Positions 54,130 through 62,092 of a stretch of DNA of 64,000 bases are shown here, in pieces. How positions within the stretch are numbered: position 1 is the stretch's first letter; every line of letters begins with the position of its first letter. The notes below the pieces were generated by a model. It was not told the DNA's origin. It saw only the letters and a program-made list of their open reading frames with translations, and searched no databases. Source of the stretch: an uncultured Gemmatimonadota bacterium (lineage in GTDB: Bacteria > Gemmatimonadota > Gemmatimonadetes > Gemmatimonadales > Gemmatimonadaceae); contig CADEFN010000003.1 of assembly GCA_902826615.1 (NCBI GenBank), positions 579,133 to 643,132 of the forward strand, in the 5' to 3' direction. A program made the translations under genes and the position numbers.

Positions 54130-55038
54130 TCAGGCCTCCTGATACCGCTTGAGCAGATCTCGCGTGCGCAGGATCCCCTCGTGTTCACTGAGTCGCCCCC
54201 CTTCGTATTCGATCCCGACAAACCCCTTGTAGCCGGCGTCGAGCACGATCTTCACCATACGAGCGTAGTCCGTTCCCGTCTCGCGCCCCGCCTCGTCGAA
54301 GTCATGCGACTTGGCACTCACCGCTTTGGCAAACGGCATCAGCGCCGAGACGCCCTGGTAGCGGTCGTACATTTCCTCACAGGCGCCGTTGGCGCCAGAA
54401 CGCAGGCAGAAGTTGCCAAAGTCCGGCAGCGTGCCGCAACGCGGGTGGTTCACCATCTTCATCACCCCGGCGAGCCATTCACCGTTGCTGGACAGCCCGC
54501 CATGGTTCTCCACGATCACATTGATCCCGCGTGACGCCCCAAACTCGGTGAGGGAGCGGAGCCCATCGGCAGCCAGGCGTTGTTGCTCCTCGTACGTGCC
54601 ACTGCTGGCGGCGTTCACGCGAATCGAGTGGCAGCCCAGCTCCACAGCCGCCTCCACCCAGCGATGGTGGTTGGACACTGCCGTGTCGCGCTTTGCGGCG
54701 TCGGGGTCGCCGAGGTTCCCTTCCCCGTCGCACATGATGAGGAGGGTCCGCACCCCCTCGCCATTCGCCCGCCGCTTGTACTCGGCGAGGTAGGTGGCAT
54801 CGCGTGCTTTGTCCTTGAAGAAGGAGTTGACCAGCTCGACCGCTGTGAGGCCGTAGGTTTTGCGGGCAATCACGGGGAAGTCGAGGTGATCCAGTTCGCG
54901 GCGCTGGAGGGTGCGATGCAGCGACCACTCGGCGAGGGAGATCTCGAAACGGGGGGCGCTGGCTCGTGCGGTGCGCGGGAAGGCAAGCGCGGTGACCGCG
55001 AGGGTGCCGGTGGTGATGAAGTGTCGGCGGTCGGGCAT
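54130..55038 (-). CDS. Sugar phosphate isomerase/epimerase-like TIM barrel with Tat signal
   Basis: About 302 residues from ATG 55038; the Tat signal is [22 protein letters not shown] endonuclease 2-like TIM barrel with [22 protein letters not shown] and metal-ligand segments [33 protein letters not shown] and [13 protein letters not shown]. These predict a divalent-metal sugar isomerase or epimerase (hydroxypyruvate-isomerase-like), exported folded. Substrate unknown. It converges on the ADOP permease and its start borders the island region. Confidence 0.85.
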   Translation of the reverse strand: MPDRRHFITTGTLAVTALAFPRTARASAPRFEISLAEWSLHRTLQRRELDHLDFPVIARKTYGLTAVELVNSFFKDKARDATYLAEYKRRANGEGVRTLLIMCDGEGNLGDPDAAKRDTAVSNHHRWVEAAVELGCHSIRVNAASSGTYEEQQRLAADGLRSLTEFGASRGINVIVENHGGLSSNGEWLAGVMKMVNHPRCGTLPDFGNFCLRSGANGACEEMYDRYQGVSALMPFAKAVSAKSHDFDEAGRETGTDYARMVKIVLDAGYKGFVGIEYEGGRLSEHEGILRTRDLLKRYQEA

Positions 55039-55512
55039 CGGGAGGTGGGGACCCTTTGGTTTGATGGAGTGCGGCAGGAAACGCCCCGTCCTGCGGAAGT
55101 TACACCTCGATATGTGGTTACGCTGCCAGGTACTTGACGACGGGAGCTGGTCACGCCTGGCGGCGCAGGGGTGCAGACCGGCCGAGGGCGTCAGCGCTTG
55201 ATACGCCCTCAGTGGGCGCGGGCCCTTCCTGGCCTCCGACGAGCCGACGGACGCGCATGTGGAGGGGCCTGGGTGTGCTATTTCGCAAGCTTTCGCGTTG
55301 AGGCGTTTCACGATTACCGCGCGGAGCTCGCGGTAAAGGGTGTCACCTGTTGCGTGCTTCCACACTTTCAGGTCTTGATAGTTTGGGGGGTTCCCCGCAC
55401 ATTGGGCCTAAGGACCGGCATTTTGCAGCGCCGCACCATTTTGGCGAGGCGGAGGGTGACCGGGGTGGGGCGCCGCAGCCCAATTCACATTTGACCGACC
55501 CTTCGAGTGACG
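55039..55512. other. 474-bp non-coding segment at the left edge of the accessory region
   Basis: I see no credible gene here. It contains a perfect 8-bp inverted repeat TTACCGCG/CGCGGTAA (55314-55336, loop of 7). An attC-like or attI-like element was looked for and not found. The composition shifts to less GC-rich toward the right, into the candidate cassette region. Confidence 0.4.
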
Positions 55513-56271
55513 ATGAAAAGGCACGTGGCGCCATCGAAAGTATTTGATGCGGTGGATAGGGTAAAGGACGAGTTTGCATCAGCATCAGACCGTGCTGCGG
55601 CCATCGTCGGCGCGAGCTTCCTGGAGGAGGTCTCGGCGCAGCTCATTCGAGCCCATCTTGCTCCTCATGCCAAGACTGACGCAACGATCTGGACGGGATC
55701 GGGCGCGCTGGCAACGTTTAGCGCTCGCATCGACATTGCGCTCCGTCTCGGACTCATCGGAGAGGACGAGCATGCGCGGCTCCACCAGGTGCGCAAGATC
55801 CGCAACGATTTTGCGCATCGCCTCGAAGTGAGATCTTTCGAAGACTCGTCCGTGAGGGATCACTGCCGCAACCTCCGCGTTCCGACGTCAATGCTCATTC
55901 CGGACGAGTACTTGTTTGCTGATATGGAGCGACGTGACGGCAGTGGTGTAGGTGCTAGGGTCGTCGACGGTGCGGCGCGCGCTCTCTTTGAACACGCGGT
56001 TCTTAACCTGATGTATTGTCTTGCCACGCGACTGATGGTGGCGACCGCGCGCAAGAAAACGGTGCCGGCGGACTTCAAGGACGCGCACGAGGTGGTTGAC
56101 CTGGCGGTGAGTACGCTGCGGTCGTTGTTGCACGAGAATCGCAAATTGAGCGCGGCACTCGGTCGAGATGGAGCTCAGACAGAGAATGATCAGGAGTACG
56201 AGAGACATGCGGTCAGGGCGGAGCGATTTGCGGCATTCCTACGAAGTGTGCACAGCAAGTCCGCGGACTAA
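55513..56271 (+). CDS. MltR/DUF4145-like protein
   Basis: About 252 residues from ATG 55513 (GTG 55507 is also possible). The N-terminal half closely follows the MltR-type pattern: DRAAAIVGASFLEEV, FSARIDIALRLGLIGEDE, LHQVRKIRNDFAHRLEVRSF and the following SSVRDHCRNLRV, a predominantly helical fold with the RxxRNxFAH signature. The C-terminal half is new to me (FEHAVLNLMYCLATRLMVAT). Members occur as mannitol repressors and in many conflict or defence contexts. First of four same-strand genes in the island. Confidence 0.7.
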   Translation: MKRHVAPSKVFDAVDRVKDEFASASDRAAAIVGASFLEEVSAQLIRAHLAPHAKTDATIWTGSGALATFSARIDIALRLGLIGEDEHARLHQVRKIRNDFAHRLEVRSFEDSSVRDHCRNLRVPTSMLIPDEYLFADMERRDGSGVGARVVDGAARALFEHAVLNLMYCLATRLMVATARKKTVPADFKDAHEVVDLAVSTLRSLLHENRKLSAALGRDGAQTENDQEYERHAVRAERFAAFLRSVHSKSAD

Positions 56272-56336
56272 CGGCGGTTGGCGGCCGATCGCAGGCCAGG
56301 GAAGCGTTGCGGCCACGGCGCAACCTGAAGTTATGA
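56266..56336. repeat. Weak attC-like element after the MltR-like gene
   Basis: GACTAAC (56266) to GTTATGA (56330) with nested GGTTG (56276-56280) and CAACC (56321-56325), spacers of 3 and 4. Only TAAC/GTTA pair at the outer end, so this may be chance. Confidence 0.25.
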
Positions 56337-56557
56337 AATCTGAGAATGCCAAGGGGGCGTCGTCCAGGCTCCGTCTTGCACGATCCGAGGTGGCACCTCG
56401 GGCAACTGTCCGAGCTCAATGGGCGACGGCCTCTGCGCTATCCCTGCTAACGTACGGTGTCCACTCCACCCGGACCGCACCCAGCTAGCGCAGATCCCAG
56501 TTTGATGCCAAACTCCCTCAATTACCAGATACAAGAACGCGCGCAGTTCAATCTCGG

Positions 56558-57622
56558 ATGACACGCACTCTAGGACGCTCGATGCGAACCCGCCCCTCTG
56601 GGGTCGTGGCCTTCGACCTTGTCGGTTCGGCGCTCCTCTCACGGAACGCGCGGTCACAGTTCGTAGGGGTTTTCCTCCACGATCTAGAAGCTCGCTTTGG
56701 CGGTGACGCGCTTCTTCATCAGTACGGGGACGGTGGCGTCGTTGTATTTCCTAGCTGCTCCGCTGCCTTCGAATGTCTGCGTGTGCTGATTGAAGGCTGG
56801 CGCACCATGCGTCCTCCGTCTCTCTCACCACTCCTGCTCGGCCTTCGCTGTGCCGTTCACGCAGGTGTCGACGTCAAGGAGCGCCTTCTCGGACGCATCG
56901 CTGCACAGAGCCCAGAAACACACTCCGCATGGACCTTATCCGGCTATGTGCCCATAGAGTACCGCTTGGACCTCCCACGACCGGTGCGAGCGGCGCTGCA
57001 GCTCGCTTGGTCGGGGCGTCCCGATTGCGTCCGCATATCGGTGTACGCTGCAAATGCCGCGAAGGACGCCATTACCGCCGATGTGCCGATTCGTCATGTC
57101 GATGTCAAGGATGGTGTTCGATTGGAGGTCTACGAGGTGCCCCTAACACGCTTTCTGGGGGCTGAACACTTCCGGGTCGATCTCGTCCCACCTGCGGACC
57201 TGATTCACCTGTTGAAGACGAAGCCGCACTTGCTGTACAACATTCCCCCTCGCCGCTTCGAGGAGGTCGTAGCCGAGCTGTTTAACGATCTCGGCTACGA
57301 AGTTGAGCTTACACAACAGACACGAGATCGCGGGATTGACCTGGTGGCGGTCCGGCGCACCTCGGTGCTGCCCTTCGACCATCGCTTCTTGGTGCAGTGC
57401 AAGCGCAACAGCGCCTCCAATCGCGTCGGGGTCGAGGTGGTACACTCGATGTTGGGAGTTGGTACCGTGGAGCCGCACACGGGCCTTATCATCGCTACGA
57501 CCTCTACGTTTACGCGGCCTGCTAGACAGCTAGCTGAACTCGCCAGTGTACAGTGGCGGCTACATCTCAAGGACTACGATGTGATCCGCGCGATGCTAGA
57601 GCGTTACGGAAACAAGCAGTAG
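56558..57622 (+). CDS. Class III cyclase-like domain fused to Mrr-type restriction endonuclease
   Basis: 354 residues from ATG 56558. The C-terminal part is an Mrr-type PD-(D/E)xK nuclease: FEEVVAELFNDLGYEVEL near 232-250, RDRGIDLV with Asp near 259, and FLVQCKRN with the Gln-x-Lys near 280-282. The N-terminal ~200 residues resemble a class III nucleotide cyclase: FDLVGSALL with Asp20, HQYGDGGVVVFPS with Asp58 and LRCAVHAGV near 96. Asp20 and Asp58 would be the metal pair. The adenine-specifying Lys position appears to be His54, and the Asn/Arg pair is not canonical, so activity or nucleotide type is uncertain. A self-contained signal-and-effector design is inference. Confidence 0.7.
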   Translation: MTRTLGRSMRTRPSGVVAFDLVGSALLSRNARSQFVGVFLHDLEARFGGDALLHQYGDGGVVVFPSCSAAFECLRVLIEGWRTMRPPSLSPLLLGLRCAVHAGVDVKERLLGRIAAQSPETHSAWTLSGYVPIEYRLDLPRPVRAALQLAWSGRPDCVRISVYAANAAKDAITADVPIRHVDVKDGVRLEVYEVPLTRFLGAEHFRVDLVPPADLIHLLKTKPHLLYNIPPRRFEEVVAELFNDLGYEVELTQQTRDRGIDLVAVRRTSVLPFDHRFLVQCKRNSASNRVGVEVVHSMLGVGTVEPHTGLIIATTSTFTRPARQLAELASVQWRLHLKDYDVIRAMLERYGNKQ

Positions 57623-57629
57623 GCTGGAA

Positions 57630-57648
57630 GCTAACCTGACCGGTTAGC
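57630..57648. terminator. Hairpin just after the cyclase-Mrr gene
   Basis: GCTAACC and GGTTAGC separated by TGACC, 7 bp perfect, 8 bases past the stop codon. There is no T-tract. It could be a terminator-like structure or part of the adjacent attC-like element. Confidence 0.35.
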
Positions 57649-57657
57649 CAGCGCGTG

Positions 57658-57794
57658 TTCTAACAAGCGGCTGCAGGCTGACGGGCCATTGGGGCTGGCC
57701 GTCCCGCACGGGCCGCGGTAGAATGTCACGGGTGCGGTCCGGGGCGGGACGGCTGGTATTGGCGTGGACCGCAGCTGAGCCGCGGACGCTAGAC
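57658..57794. repeat. attC-like element after the cyclase-Mrr gene
   Basis: TTCTAAC (57658) and GCTAGAC (57788) bracket a long hairpin. GCGGCT (57667-57672) pairs with AGCCGC (57778-57783). CAG and CTG triplets continue the stem, with single unpaired G bases at 57673 and 57677, which resembles the extrahelical bases of attC sites. An inner stem GCCGTCCC/GGGACGGC is also present. The outer ends mismatch the consensus once each. Confidence 0.55.
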
Positions 57795-57822
57795 AACTCA
57801 ACTAGTTTTTTTGAGGTATGCG

Positions 57823-58368
57823 ATGACGTTCAAACAAGAGCTCATCAAAGTGGTGGTGGAGGGCGTCATGGCCGCTGGACTGATCGCACTTCTCGGATAC
57901 TACCTCCAGCGAGCGCTTGAGGCATTTAAGGGGCGTCTCCAGTACGATGCCGTTCTACTTCAAGAGCGACTGCGCGTTGCAAAGCAGTTGATCGAGCTCA
58001 TGCATCGCCACCAGAACACCCACGAACAGATCCTCACTAAGGGAGCCATCGCAGGGTCTCCTAGCGTATCCGGATTCGCTGAACTACAGGAATCCGCTCG
58101 TACATTCGACGGTGCTATCGCTGAGGCACGATTGCTGTTCAGCTTAACTGTCGTAGAGTCGGTTGAGCGGGCACGGCACAGTGTATTCTGGTTTCTCGAG
58201 CGTATGCCATCCCTGGCGCAGGGCGATTCGACCGCGCCCAATTCAATCGCGCCTACCTCCGCTGACTGGCTAAAGCATGAGCGCCAAGAAGTCGCAACCA
58301 CGATGAGCACTGCCCTAGTTGCGATCAAAGACGAGATCCGACGGGATAAGATCTCGGAAGTTGCCTAA
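57823..58368 (+). CDS. Membrane-anchored helical protein, unknown
   Basis: About 181 residues from ATG 57823, with ttgagg as ribosome site. An N-terminal membrane helix (VVVEGVMAAGLIALLGYYL) is followed by helices resembling a coiled coil (AVLLQERLRVAKQLIELMHRHQNTH) and a C-terminal cytoplasmic or periplasmic helical part (FDGAIAEARLLFSLTVVES). No catalytic motif. It could be a membrane effector or sensor in a conflict system, but only context suggests this. Ends in GCCTAAC, the start of an attC-like element. Confidence 0.6.
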   Translation: MTFKQELIKVVVEGVMAAGLIALLGYYLQRALEAFKGRLQYDAVLLQERLRVAKQLIELMHRHQNTHEQILTKGAIAGSPSVSGFAELQESARTFDGAIAEARLLFSLTVVESVERARHSVFWFLERMPSLAQGDSTAPNSIAPTSADWLKHERQEVATTMSTALVAIKDEIRRDKISEVA

Positions 58369-58456
58369 CGATGCTCGCTACAGACGGGCTTGTTCTCCGG
58401 AAGCGTTGTGCGCGCGCATTTCATCTGAGCGCCCGCTGCAGAAGCCGACGTTAGCC
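58363..58456. repeat. attC-like element after the membrane-protein gene (best candidate)
   Basis: GCCTAAC (58363-58369, containing the stop codon TAA) and GTTAGCC (58450-58456) pair at six of seven positions. Unpaired spacers are 8 nt on each side. The inner stem CTACAGACGGGC (58378-58389) pairs with GCCCGCTGCAG (58431-58441) with one mismatch and one extrahelical A at 58384. This is the expected attC geometry: R boxes, spacer, L boxes and extrahelical base. Confidence 0.6.
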
Positions 58457-58536
58457 GGACCGGACGTTGCATCGCGCGTGAGCATGATTTCACGCCGAGG
58501 AAGTCGGCTGAACCTCTTAGCCGTGGGTGTATTGCG

Positions 58537-61500
58537 ATGAGCATGGCCGAGCCTGACGACGGGCGGCCCGGTTTTGAGCATTCACCGCCGCTTGCAGCGC
58601 GCGAGGCGCTGGTCGCGAGCGAGCTGCGTCGCATCGATCCCCAGCTCGAGGGGTTGTATCGCGCCGGCTTGGAGTTCTGTGCTCGAGGTGAGATACCGGG
58701 ATACACCTACATAGTTGCCATTACCGGTCGCGAATTGATGCGCGGCGTGATACGCGCCCTGACTGAACGCGCACCTGATCTGTCGTCCGCAGAGCTGGCG
58801 ACTGTCGGTCACGATGAGAAGTATCGACCAGGCATCGCTCGTGCGCTGCAACTGCACCCTCGACACCCCATCGTCGGCACGTGGCACGAGATGCATCGCC
58901 GATTCAGCGGCGAGGGGAAGTACGTCCCACACCGCTCAACGCCAAGCAGTGCAATCGCAGACTTCCTCGCACTGTCGTCGATGCTAGTTGGGCGCCTGTC
59001 ACCCTACTTCTCGGTTCAGGACGCAGCCGACGCCCTGCTCGCGATCGAACACCCCGGCGCGGAACAATTCGCACAACTTCGTGACTTGATGGTTCGGCCC
59101 ACGCTTCGATCGTATTTCTTCCGCAAACTTGAAAACCCGATCTGGCTGCCGCTGTTGATGAAGCTAGACGCCTTCGGGACTCCGCCGAACCGGAGGGTGA
59201 ACGAGGACAATTCATGGTCCGTGGAACCGTGGCCGCAAGGCGACTTCCTTGTGCGCGCCGCACCGGACTTTCCAGTCGAAGTGCGGGACATCCTCATGTC
59301 GCTCCCTGCGAACAACGATAATCCCGCCGTGTGGGAAGCCGCTGCGCAGGCCATGCTCAAACTGGAGCCGCAGTTCGCTGCGTCGTGTGCGAAGCGCCTC
59401 TTGAGCGGCATGAAGGCTCAGCCCCATCTCATTTTCCATCGGAGCCTCCTTCAGGTCGCAGCCCATATCGCGTCGGTGGATGCCAAGAAGGCCCTCCAAC
59501 TCATGGACGTGTTGCTGGAGGTTAGGCGGCGAGAGGATTTTGTCGTTGAAGGCCAAGAGGCCGAGGACAGGCTCCGGTTTTCGACCCGATGGCTGCTGAA
59601 GCGGATCGACCAGTACGACATCGCGGAGACGGTCAAGGCGCTGGTTGAGGATGTCGCCCGCGCTGACAGGACTGGCGCTTTGCGACTTGTGCGCGTCAAG
59701 CTCACCTCCGCGCTTCGCGCGATGGATCCGGAATTCGGCACCGAGACCGCGCGACACACGTACTTCTGGTGCCGAGACCTGACGGAGTCGTCCGACGACG
59801 CGAACGACCTCCGTGCTATTCTTGCACGGACACTACTACAGGTCGCCCGCGACGCAATCAGCAGCGAAGACTCGGCAGCCGAGGTACTCAAGGAGCTGAC
59901 GAGGCTGCCGGATGGAATCCGGCGGCGACTCACGTACGCCCTCGCCGCGCTCCGCCCTCCGTTTCTTGTCGCGTTGATTGACGAAATGTTGCGATGGGAG
60001 GCGGTGCTGGAATTCGACGCCCCGGGGCGTGAGATCGGACAGGTGCTTCGCTCTCGCTTTGCGCAAGCGAGCGAGGAGGCGCAGCGTGCGTTCATTCGGA
60101 CCGTCCGAAAGGGTCCGCTCGACGACGACCTGGATCGCATTGCTGAATGGGACTCGAAGACTGGGGGGCCGGGGACGCGAGAGTCCGCGCTGGCTCACTG
60201 GCAGAGGCGCCACCTTCGTCGATTCGGGAGGAACCTGCCTCCGGCCCTGCTTGAGCTGGCAACATCTATTGGGCACGAACCGGCGGACCCCACGGACGAG
60301 GAGCTGGCACTCGCCGAGATTGGATGGTCAATCGGCGGCGCAACTTGGCGCGGCTCACAGTCTCCAATCGCGGATGCCGACCTTCAGTCAGCGGACCTCA
60401 GCGAACTTCCTCAGCGGATCAAAGCGTGGACTCCGAAGTCGGCTGGGGACGAGGCCGACCTTCGAGGGCTCGGCGATGCGTTGCAACGCATCGCCGCGGG
60501 GGACCCGGAGCGCGGCATCTCGACTGCCCTCGCGCTGCTACGCGTTGGGACCCTGCGTGGTACGAGTGGCGTGCTCTATGGTCTTCGCGACGCCGGCAAG
60601 AGCGACATTGCGCTCCCGTGGACTGCTGTTGGTGAGCTCGTCTCCACTCTCATGAAGGCTGAGCGAGGAGACGAGAGCGACCAGTGGCGCAACGCGTTGG
60701 CGGCGCTTATCACCTTTGGCGAAGACGCAGCTGTAGAGCAGGCGCCGATGGCCCAGGTCAACCAACTGCTGGCAGACGGAGAAGCGCTACTTCGCGACCA
60801 AGGCTTCTGGAAACGCGACGAGTTCGGCGGTGAGTTTGCTACGTTCGACGGCATCGTCACAGCGTCGATCAACGTTCTACCCGCGAGACTGCTCGCGCTC
60901 ATCATTCGGCTATCTCTCAGGAAGAGTCGCGAAGAATCGAAGGGACTGGAGGAAGCCCCCGCAGCCGAGCATCGGGCGTCCATCGGCGCGGCTCTAGATC
61001 GGGTGATCGCCCTCGTTCTCGAGCGACGAGATCGCTCTGGCCTTGCCGCTCAAGCGGCGGCTGGCACCTACCTCGCGCACGTGCGCTGGCTGCCGCCCGA
61101 CTATTGGACACAGAACCAAGCGCGGCTGCTTCAAGCGGGAATCTCCGACCCCTTACGCTACCCGCTGTGGGGTGCTTTCCTATCGCGAGGGCGGCTCTAC
61201 GACGACGCATTCACGGCATTCCGCCCGACGTACGCCTTGGCCGCTCAAACTGCCCCGCGCGTTCTGCCCGACAAGGCCAGTCGGACGTGGGAACCGGCGG
61301 CTCATCTCGTCGAGCATGTCCTTCACGCCTTCCTTCGCGGACTGGCGGATCTCGGCGATGCAGACGCAGTAGTTGAGAATACCTTCGCGAACGCCCTGCC
61401 TGAGGATGTTGGCAGCGCAATGTGGGCAGTTTTTCGGAGCTGGACTGATGCCGCAGAGAATGGGAACTCGGTGCCGGCTGAGTGGGTTACGCGGCTCACC

Positions 61501-61926
61501 GCCCTCTGGCGTTGGCGGGTAGATCAGCTCGAGCTGTCACGGGGCGAAGAGCGTTCTACCCAAGAAGCAGACGGACTCCTGTGGCTTTGTCGCACTCCGG
61601 GAATTGACACTCGTGACGTGATGGGACTTGGGCTGCGAACTTTGCGTATCACTAACAGCGCGAGCGGCAACCTTCACTTGCTGTGGGAGCGCTTCCCCGA
61701 ACTCGCAATCGCCGATGCGGACCTAGCCTTCGCGATGCTTAAGCGTGCCATCGAGATCGAGCTTGGGTCGAAGTGGGCACACTTCCCGTTCGACGAGCTG
61801 AAGCCGGCATTCGAGGCGGTGTTTGCAGGCGGCAGCACACAGACGCAAGAAGCCGCCCTTCGGCTGATAGATCTGCTCGGAGATCGTGGATTCACGTCGT
61901 TTGGGCAGCTACGGCCGGGCCGGTGA
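58537..61926 (+). CDS. Large helical-repeat protein of unknown function (1129 aa)
   Basis: 1129 residues from ATG 58537 (MSMAEPDD; ATG 58543 is also possible). Nearly all sequence is alpha-helical, with HEAT/ARM-like pairs, for example PAVWEAAAQAMLKLEPQFAA, LLQVAAHIASVDAKKALQLM and ALTALWRWRVDQLELSRGEE. A recurring element near 865-905 reads WLPPDYWTQNQARLLQAGIS. No signal peptide, membrane helix, nuclease or ATPase motif was found. Similar large helical proteins occur in defence islands as sensors or scaffolds, but I do not recognise the family, so its role is unassigned. Confidence 0.65.
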   Translation: MSMAEPDDGRPGFEHSPPLAAREALVASELRRIDPQLEGLYRAGLEFCARGEIPGYTYIVAITGRELMRGVIRALTERAPDLSSAELATVGHDEKYRPGIARALQLHPRHPIVGTWHEMHRRFSGEGKYVPHRSTPSSAIADFLALSSMLVGRLSPYFSVQDAADALLAIEHPGAEQFAQLRDLMVRPTLRSYFFRKLENPIWLPLLMKLDAFGTPPNRRVNEDNSWSVEPWPQGDFLVRAAPDFPVEVRDILMSLPANNDNPAVWEAAAQAMLKLEPQFAASCAKRLLSGMKAQPHLIFHRSLLQVAAHIASVDAKKALQLMDVLLEVRRREDFVVEGQEAEDRLRFSTRWLLKRIDQYDIAETVKALVEDVARADRTGALRLVRVKLTSALRAMDPEFGTETARHTYFWCRDLTESSDDANDLRAILARTLLQVARDAISSEDSAAEVLKELTRLPDGIRRRLTYALAALRPPFLVALIDEMLRWEAVLEFDAPGREIGQVLRSRFAQASEEAQRAFIRTVRKGPLDDDLDRIAEWDSKTGGPGTRESALAHWQRRHLRRFGRNLPPALLELATSIGHEPADPTDEELALAEIGWSIGGATWRGSQSPIADADLQSADLSELPQRIKAWTPKSAGDEADLRGLGDALQRIAAGDPERGISTALALLRVGTLRGTSGVLYGLRDAGKSDIALPWTAVGELVSTLMKAERGDESDQWRNALAALITFGEDAAVEQAPMAQVNQLLADGEALLRDQGFWKRDEFGGEFATFDGIVTASINVLPARLLALIIRLSLRKSREESKGLEEAPAAEHRASIGAALDRVIALVLERRDRSGLAAQAAAGTYLAHVRWLPPDYWTQNQARLLQAGISDPLRYPLWGAFLSRGRLYDDAFTAFRPTYALAAQTAPRVLPDKASRTWEPAAHLVEHVLHAFLRGLADLGDADAVVENTFANALPEDVGSAMWAVFRSWTDAAENGNSVPAEWVTRLTALWRWRVDQLELSRGEERSTQEADGLLWLCRTPGIDTRDVMGLGLRTLRITNSASGNLHLLWERFPELAIADADLAFAMLKRAIEIELGSKWAHFPFDELKPAFEAVFAGGSTQTQEAALRLIDLLGDRGFTSFGQLRPGR

Positions 61927-61963
61927 CATGGTCATGAAATGGAACCGCCGCCTTGCACGCCGG

Positions 61964-62086
61964 TCGTAACCTGGAAGAAACGAGCCAACTCTCCCTCTCA
62001 CCCTGCCTGCGACGCCCCCTTCCAATGTTGTACCAGCCTGACCTTCACGGCTCGTCCGAAGCGGCCGACGATTCCAATCGTTAGGC
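61964..62086. repeat. Weaker attC-like element at the island right end
   Basis: TCGTAAC (61964-61970) and a consensus GTTAGGC (62080-62086) bracket ACGAGCC (61980-61986) pairing with GGCTCGT (62049-62055), plus GGAA/TTCC outside. Spacers are asymmetric (9 and 24 nt), which is not canonical. The GTTAGGC also belongs to the genome-wide CGTTAGGC octamer. Confidence 0.35.
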
Positions 62087-62092
62087 GCGCGC

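Larger units (their letters stand above)
55513..62086 (+). mobile_element. Candidate integron cassette cluster without integrase
   Basis: Four unrelated genes all lie on the plus strand, each followed by a spacer in which TAAC-like and GTTA-like ends bracket an inverted-repeat hairpin. The spacers after the third and second genes (58363-58456 and 57658-57794) are the most convincing attC candidates; those at 61964-62086 and 56266-56336 are weaker. The right-hand GTTAGGC lies 6 bp before the 3' end of the core PadR gene. No tyrosine recombinase is visible. Such clusters of attC sites lacking integrase are known in many genomes. A 3.4-kb cassette (58537 gene) is larger than usual, which is a weakness of the interpretation. 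Confidence 0.5.

Noticed and set aside
55314-55336. Replication-type or attI site at the island edge
   Set aside because: The 8-bp hairpin alone does not match any site I know, and no integrase gene is adjacent.
56266-56336. Strong attC site after the MltR-like gene
   Set aside because: Only TAAC/GTTA and a 5-bp inner stem pair and the right box deviates from consensus, so it is kept only as a weak candidate.
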